Source: an uncultured Zoogloea sp.
GTDB lineage: Bacteria; Pseudomonadota; Gammaproteobacteria; Burkholderiales; Rhodocyclaceae
NCBI GenBank assembly: GCA_937967645.1
Contig: CALBTT010000173.1
Location: 1 to 38,324 of the forward strand
DNA: 38,324 nt
Direction of reading: 5' to 3'
In this document: positions 16,201 to 22,892 of the stretch, in pieces
How positions within the stretch are numbered: position 1 is the stretch's first letter
Layout of the letters: each line of letters opens with the position of its first letter
The notes under the pieces: generated by a model
Databases searched by the model: none
Seen by the model: only the letters and a program-made list of their open reading frames with translations
Told to the model about the DNA's origin: nothing
Translations under genes and position numbers: made by a program

Positions 16201-17527
16201 CGTGCTGGGCCAGGGCAGCACCTTCCATTTCACGGTCCGCCTCAGGTCCCTCAGCATCGACCGCCGGCTGGGCATCGGCGAATTCGGCGCGCGGCTGGCC
16301 GAGCAGGCCCAGCGCCCGGTCCTGATCGTCGATGACAACCCGGTATCGCTGAACATCCTGTGCCGCCTCACCAGCCAGCTGGGCCTCAGGGCCGAAGTGG
16401 CCGCCAGCGGCTACGAGGCTGTCCGGAAGATGAGCAGCAACCCGCCGCCCGACTACCTGGCCTGCCTGATCGACTGGCGCATGGCCGGCATGGACGGCAT
16501 CGAGACCATCCGACAGCTCCGGTCCCGCCATGCCGAGCATGGCATGAACGCCCCCAAGATGATCCTGGTCAGCGCCTTCAGCCACCACAGCGAGCTGGAC
16601 AGCGTGGCTCACGAGGTCGACGGCGTGCTCGCCAAGCCCATCTGCGCCCGCCACCTGTACGTGGAGCTGGCCAACAGCCTGGGCATGCTGAGCGCCGAAG
16701 CGCCGCTGCTGGAGCGCCGCAGGGCGTCCGCGCAGGACTGGGCACGCTTCCGCGGCATCGACATCCTGGTCGCCGAAGACGTGGAGATCAACCGGGAGGT
16801 CATCGGCGAACTGCTCGCCAATGCGGGGCTGAGTGCCCGCTTCGCCATCAACGGGCAGGACTGCGTCTCGGCGGTGCAGGCCAAGCGCCCGGACGTCATC
16901 CTGATGGACGTGCAGATGCCCGTCATGGACGGCTACACCGCCACCCGGCACCTGCGGGAGGCCCACAGTCATGCGGACCTCCCCATCATCGCCCTGACCG
17001 CCAACGCCTTGCAGGAAGAACGCGAGCACTGCCTGCAGGCAGGCATGACCGGACATGTCGCCAAACCCGTGCGCATGGAGCAGCTCTACGCCCAGCTGCT
17101 GGCCTGCCTGCCCGGCTGGCAGGCGAAGCCCACCCCCGAGGACCGCCGGATCCAGGCCGGTGGCGACACCTCGCCAGCGGCCCTCCCCAACCCGGAGTTC
17201 CCGGGCATCGACGTCGCGGTCGGCCTCACCCACGTCCGCCGGCTGCCGCTCTACCTGCGCCTGCTCGCCAAGTTCCGCGACACCCACGGCCGGGTGTTCG
17301 AACGCGACTTCCAGCAGGCCCGGACCATCGACGACTGGGGCAGCCAGGTACGGTTGGCCCATACCCTGAAAGGCACCGCCCGCACCCTGGGCGCCTTCGA
17401 CCTGGGCGAAGCCGCCGCCCGCCTGGAAACCGCCGCCACCCGCCACGACCGCAACACCTGCGGCCAACGCCTGGACGAGACCCTGGCGCAGTTACGGCGG
17501 GTGATCGACGGACTGCAAGAACTCTGA
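13271..17527 (+). CDS. Hybrid sensor histidine kinase (dCache-PAS3-HisKA-HATPase-REC2-HPt)
   Basis: This 1418-residue inner-membrane phosphorelay kinase is of the BarA/ArcB style. Helix TM1 lies near 15-36, a periplasmic Cache-like sensor follows (VYVLSPAGI, GTDYRNTPYL) and TM2 is near 297-317. After a coiled coil come three PAS domains (about 391-510, 522-630, 640-755). The phospho-acceptor motif is SHEIRTPMNA (His near 775), the ATPase has LVSNALKFS and GTGLGLSIS, receiver 1 has LIVDDN and IDWRMAGMDG, receiver 2 has VAEDVEINREV and MDVQMPVMDG, and the HPt has AHTLKGTARTLGA (His near 1364). I preferred the ATG at 13271 (GGGGAC upstream) over an in-frame GTG at 13229. A complete relay in one chain means the output regulator is elsewhere; none is adjacent. 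Confidence 0.93.
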   Translation: MLEPRQPTGVSFLWDSLRFQLTVGVLILQAICILALAAMAQDRLKSSFLTQLEVQQQSDLGFVSTWLENEIGERIDALQAIAVGLPPADWSNSAAIQRHLDSQASVSRFFGRDVYVLSPAGIRLAEVPPRQQVGTDYRNTPYLERAVQSKQPVVMPVIGRFSARPNLIFAIPVLDKGGKVVAVLCGSDRLGPGGHFDISAFPNGGKHSGYQVIALAEQTYVAHTEASKILKDVHADAGDPLLARRLKEGFEGTGRSIDAAGNEIISQARRLPAINWLVIAAVPAELALAPLADLTHTLWIGALLAMLITGLVVWRFMGKQLRPLESGATRISTALPSMTPTQLPETGRREIRVFLHHFNQLYQVIQAQFLALQQERDSLEAVVGKRTEALTSSERFTRAIADALPGMIAYWDTHLQNRFANRAFLDWFDKTPGQMEGIGMRELLGEDAYHFSEAYIQAALQGERQSFERILSKPGTACRHFLTHYVPDGPAGAVQGVFVLLYDITERKAAEQEIQKQADELDDLYNHAPCGYHSLDEQGVIQKINDTELEWLGYSRDEIVGKRHLVEFLTPPAIQTFRESFPRVRAGGTLRELPLELVRRNGDTLPVLLSASAVLDEAGRFVCTRSALLDYSQLRRQQEMLEQVLLASPMAVRIARAEDHQILFVNQAFCNLVRRNKDEADHDDVSRYYADPQVFDEIYAALARGEIVLNRLVEIYFPDDPDEAHVWALGSYMNIDYGGSPAVLAWFFDITRLQEAKSEAEAATQAKSAFLANMSHEIRTPMNAIIGMAELALATELSPKQLNYVSKIKSASESLLTIINDILDFSKIEAGKLEMETTCFVLESVFDRLSSVVALRAESQGIELYYDIDEDTHVLEGDPLRLGQILTNLVSNALKFSTGGNVIVKVRTACLADQDVELHCSVSDEGIGMSEAQLARLFKPFTQADSSTTRRFGGTGLGLSISRQLVELMGGRIWAESVLGQGSTFHFTVRLRSLSIDRRLGIGEFGARLAEQAQRPVLIVDDNPVSLNILCRLTSQLGLRAEVAASGYEAVRKMSSNPPPDYLACLIDWRMAGMDGIETIRQLRSRHAEHGMNAPKMILVSAFSHHSELDSVAHEVDGVLAKPICARHLYVELANSLGMLSAEAPLLERRRASAQDWARFRGIDILVAEDVEINREVIGELLANAGLSARFAINGQDCVSAVQAKRPDVILMDVQMPVMDGYTATRHLREAHSHADLPIIALTANALQEEREHCLQAGMTGHVAKPVRMEQLYAQLLACLPGWQAKPTPEDRRIQAGGDTSPAALPNPEFPGIDVAVGLTHVRRLPLYLRLLAKFRDTHGRVFERDFQQARTIDDWGSQVRLAHTLKGTARTLGAFDLGEAAARLETAATRHDRNTCGQRLDETLAQLRRVIDGLQEL

Positions 17528-17552
17528 GCCGGCCGCGGGATCGCGGGCTGGC
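17528..17552 (+). terminator. Stem-loop after the hybrid kinase
   Basis: A 10-bp stem with one G-T pair and one bulge (GCCGGCCGCG/CGCGGGCTGGC) closes on GGAT directly after the stop codon. There is no T run, so it is a weak terminator candidate. Confidence 0.45.
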
Positions 17553-17882
17553 AAACCCGCCCATCGAGCCCCCAGGATCCAATCCACCGACCTGCCCGCG
17601 CGTGAACAAGCCGTTTGATCGGGGCTGCCCTGATCGCAAAGATGCCCTTGCTCCAGGCTCGCTGCATCGAGATCACCCGGAACCGCATGGCCTCTGCCAT
17701 CCCGAGGGTCCAGGCCGCCGTGGCGGCAGCCATGGCCGAGATGAAGCCAGCGCAGTGATTCACTGCCCACCGTTCGTCACGGACAGGGTCGGTGCAGGGC
17801 CTTCCATCTCCACGGCAGGCTGAACGTGGCATGCCAAATGCTTACCTCATCCATATTCATGGCGAGTGAGGTATGTATCTTG
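17553..17882 (+). other. Intergenic stretch without a confident gene
   Basis: About 330 bases lie between the hybrid kinase hairpin and the next gene. Short open frames exist on both strands, for example 17615-17758 on plus (TTG start, 47 residues, ending AAAMAEMKPAQ) and a minus-strand frame over 17600-17832, but none has a ribosome site. Base composition becomes less GC-rich toward 17830-17880. I see no RNA gene or repeat here. It may be a degraded remnant. Confidence 0.4.
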
Positions 17883-18401
17883 ATGGTCCAGCACAGCAGC
17901 GCGTATTCCGTCCAGGCAGCACGTTCATCTGAGGCCGTTCCTCAACCCGTGCGGCAAGCGGCTTCCGGCAACGCGGCAACAATTGCCGAGACGGTCAGCA
18001 TTTCAACAGCCGCACGGGCGGCCCAGTCTTCCGGGCGCCTCCCCGCCACCTCCGAGGCTTACCCGGTCGAGTACTACGCGATACCGGACTGGCAGGCCGA
18101 CCTCATGCCCGTTGAACTGTCAGGGAAGCTGGGGGCCAGGGCCGACGAGCTTTACGTCAAGGGCGGCAAGCTGCTTGAAACACATCCCTCCGAGGTCAAC
18201 GAATACTCGGCGCTTCTCGATAAACACCTGCAGGCATTACTGCAGCAGGAAGGCATCGAGACGCTTCCCCAGTACCACCAGGCGCTCGTCGTCGACAGGG
18301 AGAACAGTGACCGGATCCGATTGCTGCTGAAAGACAGCATCGCAGGAGACAAACGCCTGACCGAACTGATGGGAACGCTGGGCATTCAGTTTCCCGGCTG
18401 A
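17883..18401 (+). CDS. Hypothetical protein with an ISTAARAA-type motif
   Basis: This is a 172-residue protein I cannot assign. Residues around 35-45 read ETVSISTAARAAQSS, a short motif seen in FlgM and in many small hypothetical proteins of betaproteobacteria; it is not enough to call FlgM. The C-terminal two-thirds are helical and charged (SGKLGARADELYVKGGK, LDKHLQALLQQEGIETL, ENSDRIRLLLKDSIAGDK) and end GIQFPG. There is no signal peptide. In-frame ATGs also exist at 17838 and 17859; I chose 17883 because GAGTGAGG lies upstream (slightly long spacing) and the earlier residues look untranslated. GC is lower than in neighbours, which suggests recent acquisition or weak constraint. Confidence 0.65.
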   Translation: MVQHSSAYSVQAARSSEAVPQPVRQAASGNAATIAETVSISTAARAAQSSGRLPATSEAYPVEYYAIPDWQADLMPVELSGKLGARADELYVKGGKLLETHPSEVNEYSALLDKHLQALLQQEGIETLPQYHQALVVDRENSDRIRLLLKDSIAGDKRLTELMGTLGIQFPG

Positions 18402-18413
18402 TCCTTCACCGCC

Positions 18414-20804
18414 TCAGAAATCCACCCCCACCCGCACATAGTAGTAAGCGCCGTTGTAGCCGAAGGGCGCGTACTGGGAGTACTGGATCACCTTGCCGGC
18501 ACCCACCAGGCTGTCGTCGGTCCGGCCCCACTTGTCGGGCTTCACGTCGAGGAGATTGACGCCCCCCAGGGCCAGGGTGACGTCCTTCTTCAGGCGCACG
18601 GCGATCTCCCCATCCACGGTCCATTTGGCGGCAAAGGACACCCGGTCGTAGGCGCTCACGCTGTAGAACTTGCCGAAGCGGTTGAGGTTGAGCACAGCGT
18701 CATAGATGCCCTGGCTGTACTTGGACCAGAGCTTGATGGCGTCGGCCGGCTGGCTGCCCTCGATCAGCACCTTGGTGAAGGGGTCGAGGATCAGGTCGGT
18801 CATATTGACGCCCAGCACGTCGGGGGCCTGATTGACGTCGGTGATGCGCGTGCGGCTGCGCTGGTAGGCGCCGACCAGCTTGAGCCGGGCGCCGTTGTCG
18901 AGCTCCTGGCAGTAGTCCAGCCGCAGGTCGAGGCCGCGGGTACGGGTGGCGATGGCATTGGTGAAGTACACCGCGCCGTCGATGTTGTTCTGGGCCAGGA
19001 CGGCGGCGGCCTGGGGGCTCAGGGAAGACAGGCTGTAGGCCGAGATGTAACCGGTGGGCAGGATGCGGTCGCGGATCTCGGTGACGAACACGTCGGCACT
19101 GGCGGTGAGTTGCGACGATGGCTGGAAGACCATGCCCAGCGTGAAGTGGCGCGACTTCTCCGGCTTGAGATCGGTGGCCCCGAGGGCCCGCGCCACCGGG
19201 TGGTCCACCGCGAAGTTGCCCCAGAACTGGGCCGCCGCATCGTTGCTGTTGCGGTAGGTACCGGTATAGGAGAAGTGGCTCTGAGACAGGGACGGCGCGC
19301 GGAAGCCCGTGCTCACGCTGGAACGGAACAGCAGGTCGTCGGTGGCGCGATAGCGCAGGGCCAGCTTGCCGTTGAGGGCCGAGCCGAAATCGCTGTAGTG
19401 CTCGGCGCGGGCCGCGGCGTCGAGCATCAGGTGGTCGGAGATGGCGTACTTCAGGTCGCCATACAGGGAATGGGCCCGGCGACTGGCCGATACCTCGTTG
19501 TCGGGACTGAAACCGGGAAAGCCCTGGGCGCCATAGGCAAAATTATCGGCCGCCCCCAGCATGTAGGAGGCCGGGTCGCCCTTGACGATGCGGTAACGCT
19601 CCTGGCGGAACTCATAGCCGCCAGCCACGGTGTGGAGCCCGATCTTCTTGCTGAAATCGGCGTTGAGGATCTGCTGGGTGTAGCGCGTGGCGCCGCTGTC
19701 GAAGGAGGTCGGCGTGGCCAGGCCCAGGGAGGTGTTGAGGGAGTTGTTGACGTAGAAGTGGTAGTCATTGTGCCCGTGGGTGTAGCTCAGATCCCAGCGG
19801 GCCCCGTCATCCAGCACGCCCCGCACGCCGGCGGTGGCCGAGAAGTCGAGGATCTTCGGCTCGATCCGCGGCAGGAAGCCGTCCGGGTAGATCGCCGCGA
19901 TGTTGCGGGCATCGCCAGCGGTGCGGTAGAAGGCCCCGGCGCTGCTCCGCCGCTGGTTGTAAAGGCCATGCAGATAGAGGGTGGCATCACCACGGGGCAG
20001 CTCGGCGTTGAGGGCGAACAGACCGTCCTGCGTATCCGCGTCACCAAACTGCGCATTGATGCGGCCCCCGTCACCCGCATCCGGGCCGGCCCGGTTGGTG
20101 GCGCCGCGGTCGCGCCATTCGGCGCTGAGATTGACGAAGCCGTCGCCGGCCAGGGGCAGCGAATGGAACAGGGTCGCCTGGCGGGTGATGCCGTCACCCT
20201 CGCCGGTGCGCCCGTAGGTGACGGTGGCCTGGCTGTGCTGCCCATAGCCCTTGAGGATGACGTTGATGATGCCGGCGATGGCATCGGACCCATACTGCGC
20301 CGCCGCGCCGTCGCGCAGCACCTCGACCCGTTCGATGGCGCGCAGCGGGATGGTGTTGAGATCGACGCCCGAACTGCCCCGCCCCACCGTGCCGTTGTTG
20401 TGCAGCAGCGAACTCTGGTGCAGACGCTTGCCGTTCACCAGCACCAGCACCTGGTCGGGGTTGAGGCCGCGCAGGGTGAAGGGCGGCGCGTGATCGGTGC
20501 CGTCGGTGATGCTCGGGCGCGGCGCGTTGAAGCCGGGCACCAGCACCGCCAGGGCCCGCAGCAGTTCGGTCTGGCCGGTGGACTGGAGCTGCGCCGCGGT
20601 GATGATGTCGATGGGCACCTCGGCATCCAGCGCATCGCGGGCGCCGCCCCGGGAGCCGACCGCGGCCTTGGCCTGGGTCTCGACCCTCAGCAACTGCTCC
20701 AGCGGCCGCTGGTAATAGTCATTGGTCTCCTTGACCGCCTTGTCGGCGGCCGCCGCTTGGCCCGCCACGGCAAGGGCCAGCAGGGTGCCATGCAGGGGCT
20801 TCAT
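18414..20804 (-). CDS. TonB-dependent outer-membrane receptor
   Basis: This 796-residue protein has a signal peptide (LHGTLLALAVAGQAAAADK), a plug domain (DIITAAQLQSTGQTELLRAL, FTLRGLNPDQVLVLVNGKR, IERVEVLRDGAAAQYGSDAI, AGIINVILK) and a 22-strand-type barrel ending in aromatic-flanked YYYVRVGVDF, the C-terminal Phe signal for the Bam machinery. It takes up a ligand at the cost of TonB energy. The substrate is unknown; the plug and its GSDAIAGIINVILK segment resemble the large VNGKR-containing group rather than a defined siderophore receptor. The ATG overlaps the stop of the yfiR-like gene by four bases (ATGA), so it is the third gene of a yfiN-yfiR-receptor operon. In Pseudomonas that position belongs to the lipoprotein YfiB. 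Confidence 0.93.
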   Translation of the reverse strand: MKPLHGTLLALAVAGQAAAADKAVKETNDYYQRPLEQLLRVETQAKAAVGSRGGARDALDAEVPIDIITAAQLQSTGQTELLRALAVLVPGFNAPRPSITDGTDHAPPFTLRGLNPDQVLVLVNGKRLHQSSLLHNNGTVGRGSSGVDLNTIPLRAIERVEVLRDGAAAQYGSDAIAGIINVILKGYGQHSQATVTYGRTGEGDGITRQATLFHSLPLAGDGFVNLSAEWRDRGATNRAGPDAGDGGRINAQFGDADTQDGLFALNAELPRGDATLYLHGLYNQRRSSAGAFYRTAGDARNIAAIYPDGFLPRIEPKILDFSATAGVRGVLDDGARWDLSYTHGHNDYHFYVNNSLNTSLGLATPTSFDSGATRYTQQILNADFSKKIGLHTVAGGYEFRQERYRIVKGDPASYMLGAADNFAYGAQGFPGFSPDNEVSASRRAHSLYGDLKYAISDHLMLDAAARAEHYSDFGSALNGKLALRYRATDDLLFRSSVSTGFRAPSLSQSHFSYTGTYRNSNDAAAQFWGNFAVDHPVARALGATDLKPEKSRHFTLGMVFQPSSQLTASADVFVTEIRDRILPTGYISAYSLSSLSPQAAAVLAQNNIDGAVYFTNAIATRTRGLDLRLDYCQELDNGARLKLVGAYQRSRTRITDVNQAPDVLGVNMTDLILDPFTKVLIEGSQPADAIKLWSKYSQGIYDAVLNLNRFGKFYSVSAYDRVSFAAKWTVDGEIAVRLKKDVTLALGGVNLLDVKPDKWGRTDDSLVGAGKVIQYSQYAPFGYNGAYYYVRVGVDF

Positions 20805-21325
20805 AGCTTGTCCCCCCGCAGCACGGTGGCGATCGACAGCAAGGGCGCACCGATGCGCAGGCCCGACTTGAGGGCCGCAGCGTGGTTGATCTTGATGCGC
20901 GCCTTCTGCTCGACAAAGTCGAGCTGGATGATGCCGCCACTCTCGGCAAAGCCCTTGGCCTCGCTGATGGTGAGGATGCCGTTGCGCTGGGCGTGGTCGA
21001 TGGCGGCGGCGCGGGCGGCCGAGCTGCTCAGGGTGATGAACAGGGCGTCCGTCTCTCCCACCTGGTCGAGCCGGGTGGCGTAGCGCAGCTCGATGGGCTT
21101 GTTGTGGATGCGCTTGTCGCGGTAGAGATCGTCGAGCAGGCTGCCGAAGGGGTTGTCGTCGAGCAGGGTGATCACGAACCGGTCACGCGGCTTGGCGGGC
21201 CACTCGATGTAGCTGGCGAAGCGGCCGATGAACACCGCTTCGAGCTTGCGCTCCTCATCGCCGGCCTGCGCCGCTGGAAACTGCAGACACAAGAGCAGCG
21301 CCAGCCCCCACCAAGCTATCCTCAC
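20801..21325 (-). CDS. yfiR: YfiR-like periplasmic protein (DUF4154)
   Basis: This 174-residue protein has a cleavable signal peptide (WWGLALLLCLQFPAAQAG) and a DUF4154 fold: KLEAVFIGRFASYIEWP near the start, VITLLDDNPFG, then DALFITLSS, GILTISEAKGFAESGGII and the terminal LRIGAPLLSIATVLR. YfiR binds the periplasmic domain of the diguanylate cyclase YfiN and represses it. Mature cysteines that form disulfides in Pseudomonas YfiR are absent here. The start is a GTG that overlaps the upstream stop (GTGA), and its own stop overlaps the receptor ATG. Coupling implies near-equal synthesis of the three proteins. Confidence 0.88.
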   Translation of the reverse strand: MRIAWWGLALLLCLQFPAAQAGDEERKLEAVFIGRFASYIEWPAKPRDRFVITLLDDNPFGSLLDDLYRDKRIHNKPIELRYATRLDQVGETDALFITLSSSAARAAAIDHAQRNGILTISEAKGFAESGGIIQLDFVEQKARIKINHAAALKSGLRIGAPLLSIATVLRGDKL

Positions 21326-22596
21326 CCCATCTCCTCCTGCGCCACGACATAGCGGTTGCGACCGGCCTCCTTGGCGCGGTACAGGGCCTTATCGGCAGCC
21401 CGGATCATTTTCTCAACCCCTCCGGCGGCAGACGGCGGCACCGCCGCGCACACCCCAAGGCTCACCGTGACATGGAGCGTAGCGCCCGGGTCATGCTCGA
21501 TCGGGCAGGCCTCGACCCCCGCCCGGATCCGCTCGGCCACGGCGGTGGTCACCTCCAGCGTGCCACTGTCGCAGACCACCAGGAACTCCTCTCCGCCGAG
21601 GCGGGCCACCAGGTCGTAGTCCCGCGCGCTGGCCTGCAGGACCTGCGCCACCGCCTGCAGCACCAGGTCACCCACCGGGTGGCCGTGGAGGTCATTCACC
21701 CTCTTGAAGGCGTCGATGTCCAGCATGATCACCCCCACCGGCTCGGCCTTGCGACGGGCCCGCACGGCCATGGTCTGCAGCACCTCCATGGCGTGGCGAC
21801 GGTTGGCCAGGCCGGTCAGGGCATCCGTGGTCGCCAGCCGGCTGAGCAGGTCATCCCGCTCTCGGATATCCGCCAGCATGGTGTTGAAGCCCTCGTGCAG
21901 GTCACGGAACTCATCCCGGCGGTCGGATTCCAGCGCCACACGATAATTCTTGGTGCGGGCCACCTCGTGCATGGCATGGATGAGGCTCATGATCGGGCGG
22001 GTGAACACCGACTGGAGCTTCACCGACAGGAACAGCAGCAGCAGCAGCGTCACCACCGAGGTGGCCGCCTGCAGCAGGACCAGTTCGCGGATCTTGGCCC
22101 ACATCAGGCGGGTATCGGACACCACCGCCAGCAGGCCGATGGGCTTGCCCTCGAAGAACACCGGGCGCAAGACAGTCATCGTCTCATCGTCAGTGTGCTC
22201 GACAAAGCCCTCTTCCCGGCCCAGCAGGTCAGCGTTCTCGCGGATCCTGGCCTGGACCCCCTCCAGGAGCGGCGCCACGGCCGCCTGTCCCGCCGCCGCG
22301 CGATACTCCGCCAGCGGCTGCCCTGTCTCATCATTGACCACCGCAAACTGGATGTGCGGATCGGCCCGCAGCGCGGCCAGCATGGTCCGCGCGCTCTCCC
22401 CGTCGTGGAAGGCCAGCGCCGCGCGCATGTTCTCGCTGATCACGTCGGTCAACTGGTGAAGCACGCGCAGGGACGACCTCGACTCACTCAGGTAGGTCGA
22501 GTAGATCGTGATCACCGAGGAAATCAGCAAGGCCAGCGCGGCGCTCAAGCCAAGCAGGACTATCAGCTTGTAGCGAATCGAGATCCTGTCAAACAT
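21322..22596 (-). CDS. yfiN: YfiN-like membrane diguanylate cyclase (CHASE8-HAMP-GGDEF)
   Basis: This is a 424-residue inner-membrane enzyme making c-di-GMP. TM1 (about 10-32) is followed by a periplasmic CHASE8-type sensor (ENMRAALAFHDGESARTML, a hallmark of YfiN-like proteins), TM2 (about 172-192, SVVTLLLLLFLSV), a HAMP segment (RPIMSLIHAMHEVARTKNY) and a GGDEF domain with LTGLANRR, MLDIDAFKRVND, GGEEF near 331-335 and AKEAGRNRYV. An RxxD inhibitory site (RDYD) lies five residues before GGEEF. It is first in the operon with the YfiR-like protein and TonB receptor, supporting the YfiBNR-type reading. Upstream 22597-22812 holds no clear promoter. Confidence 0.9.
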   Translation of the reverse strand: MFDRISIRYKLIVLLGLSAALALLISSVITIYSTYLSESRSSLRVLHQLTDVISENMRAALAFHDGESARTMLAALRADPHIQFAVVNDETGQPLAEYRAAAGQAAVAPLLEGVQARIRENADLLGREEGFVEHTDDETMTVLRPVFFEGKPIGLLAVVSDTRLMWAKIRELVLLQAATSVVTLLLLLFLSVKLQSVFTRPIMSLIHAMHEVARTKNYRVALESDRRDEFRDLHEGFNTMLADIRERDDLLSRLATTDALTGLANRRHAMEVLQTMAVRARRKAEPVGVIMLDIDAFKRVNDLHGHPVGDLVLQAVAQVLQASARDYDLVARLGGEEFLVVCDSGTLEVTTAVAERIRAGVEACPIEHDPGATLHVTVSLGVCAAVPPSAAGGVEKMIRAADKALYRAKEAGRNRYVVAQEEMG

Positions 22597-22812
22597 CTGC
22601 TCTGCCGGTCATGCGCCTGCGTGGATCATCGGGGCCGCAAAGCCCCCGCAGGGCAGGTCTTGTTTATTGTTGTACTCAGGCCCGGAGCCGCACGCACATC
22701 GCGCAGGCCCAAGGTCGCCCGGGAGATGTTACCCCAAGCCCGGGAGTGATCCTGCCTGTTGCAGGCTGGGGTGTCTATCGGGGTAAGGGATAAGGTGGCA
22801 AGCACAGGAGAA
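22597..22812 (-). other. Gap upstream of the yfiN-like gene
   Basis: Reading both strands, I see no open frame with a ribosome site here and no convincing promoter hexamers for the cyclase gene. A direct repeat CCCGGGAG occurs twice (about 22708-22745) and GCCTGTTGCAGGC is a small palindrome. Its role is not evident. Confidence 0.3.
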
Positions 22813-22837
22813 GGGCCGGCGGCTTTACGCCGGGCCC
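22813..22837 (-). terminator. Terminator after the Rep-type helicase gene
   Basis: Read on the minus strand, GGGCCCGGCG pairs with CGCCGGCCC (one bulge) around a short loop and is followed by TTCTCCTGTGCTT. It lies about 55 bases after the helicase stop. The T tract is broken, so termination is plausible but not certain. Confidence 0.55.
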
Positions 22838-22892
22838 TGCCACAACGCAGTCCCATGCGCTCTCCGATACGGGCTGCAAGCGCAGCAGTCCG

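Noticed and set aside
15164..17467. 767-residue minus-strand frame opposite the hybrid kinase
   Set aside because: It mirrors receiver and ATPase sequences on the plus strand; no recognisable motif of its own.
17615..17758. Small plus-strand frame in the gap after the hybrid kinase
   Set aside because: It reads plausibly as protein, but has no ribosome site, a TTG start and only 47 codons; kept as a note in the gap entry.
17883..18401. Calling this gene FlgM
   Set aside because: Only the short ISTAARAA-like motif matches; length is nearly twice that of FlgM and no flagellar genes are nearby.
19110..21083. 657-residue plus-strand frame across the TonB receptor and yfiR
   Set aside because: It crosses two real minus-strand genes and has shadow-type composition.
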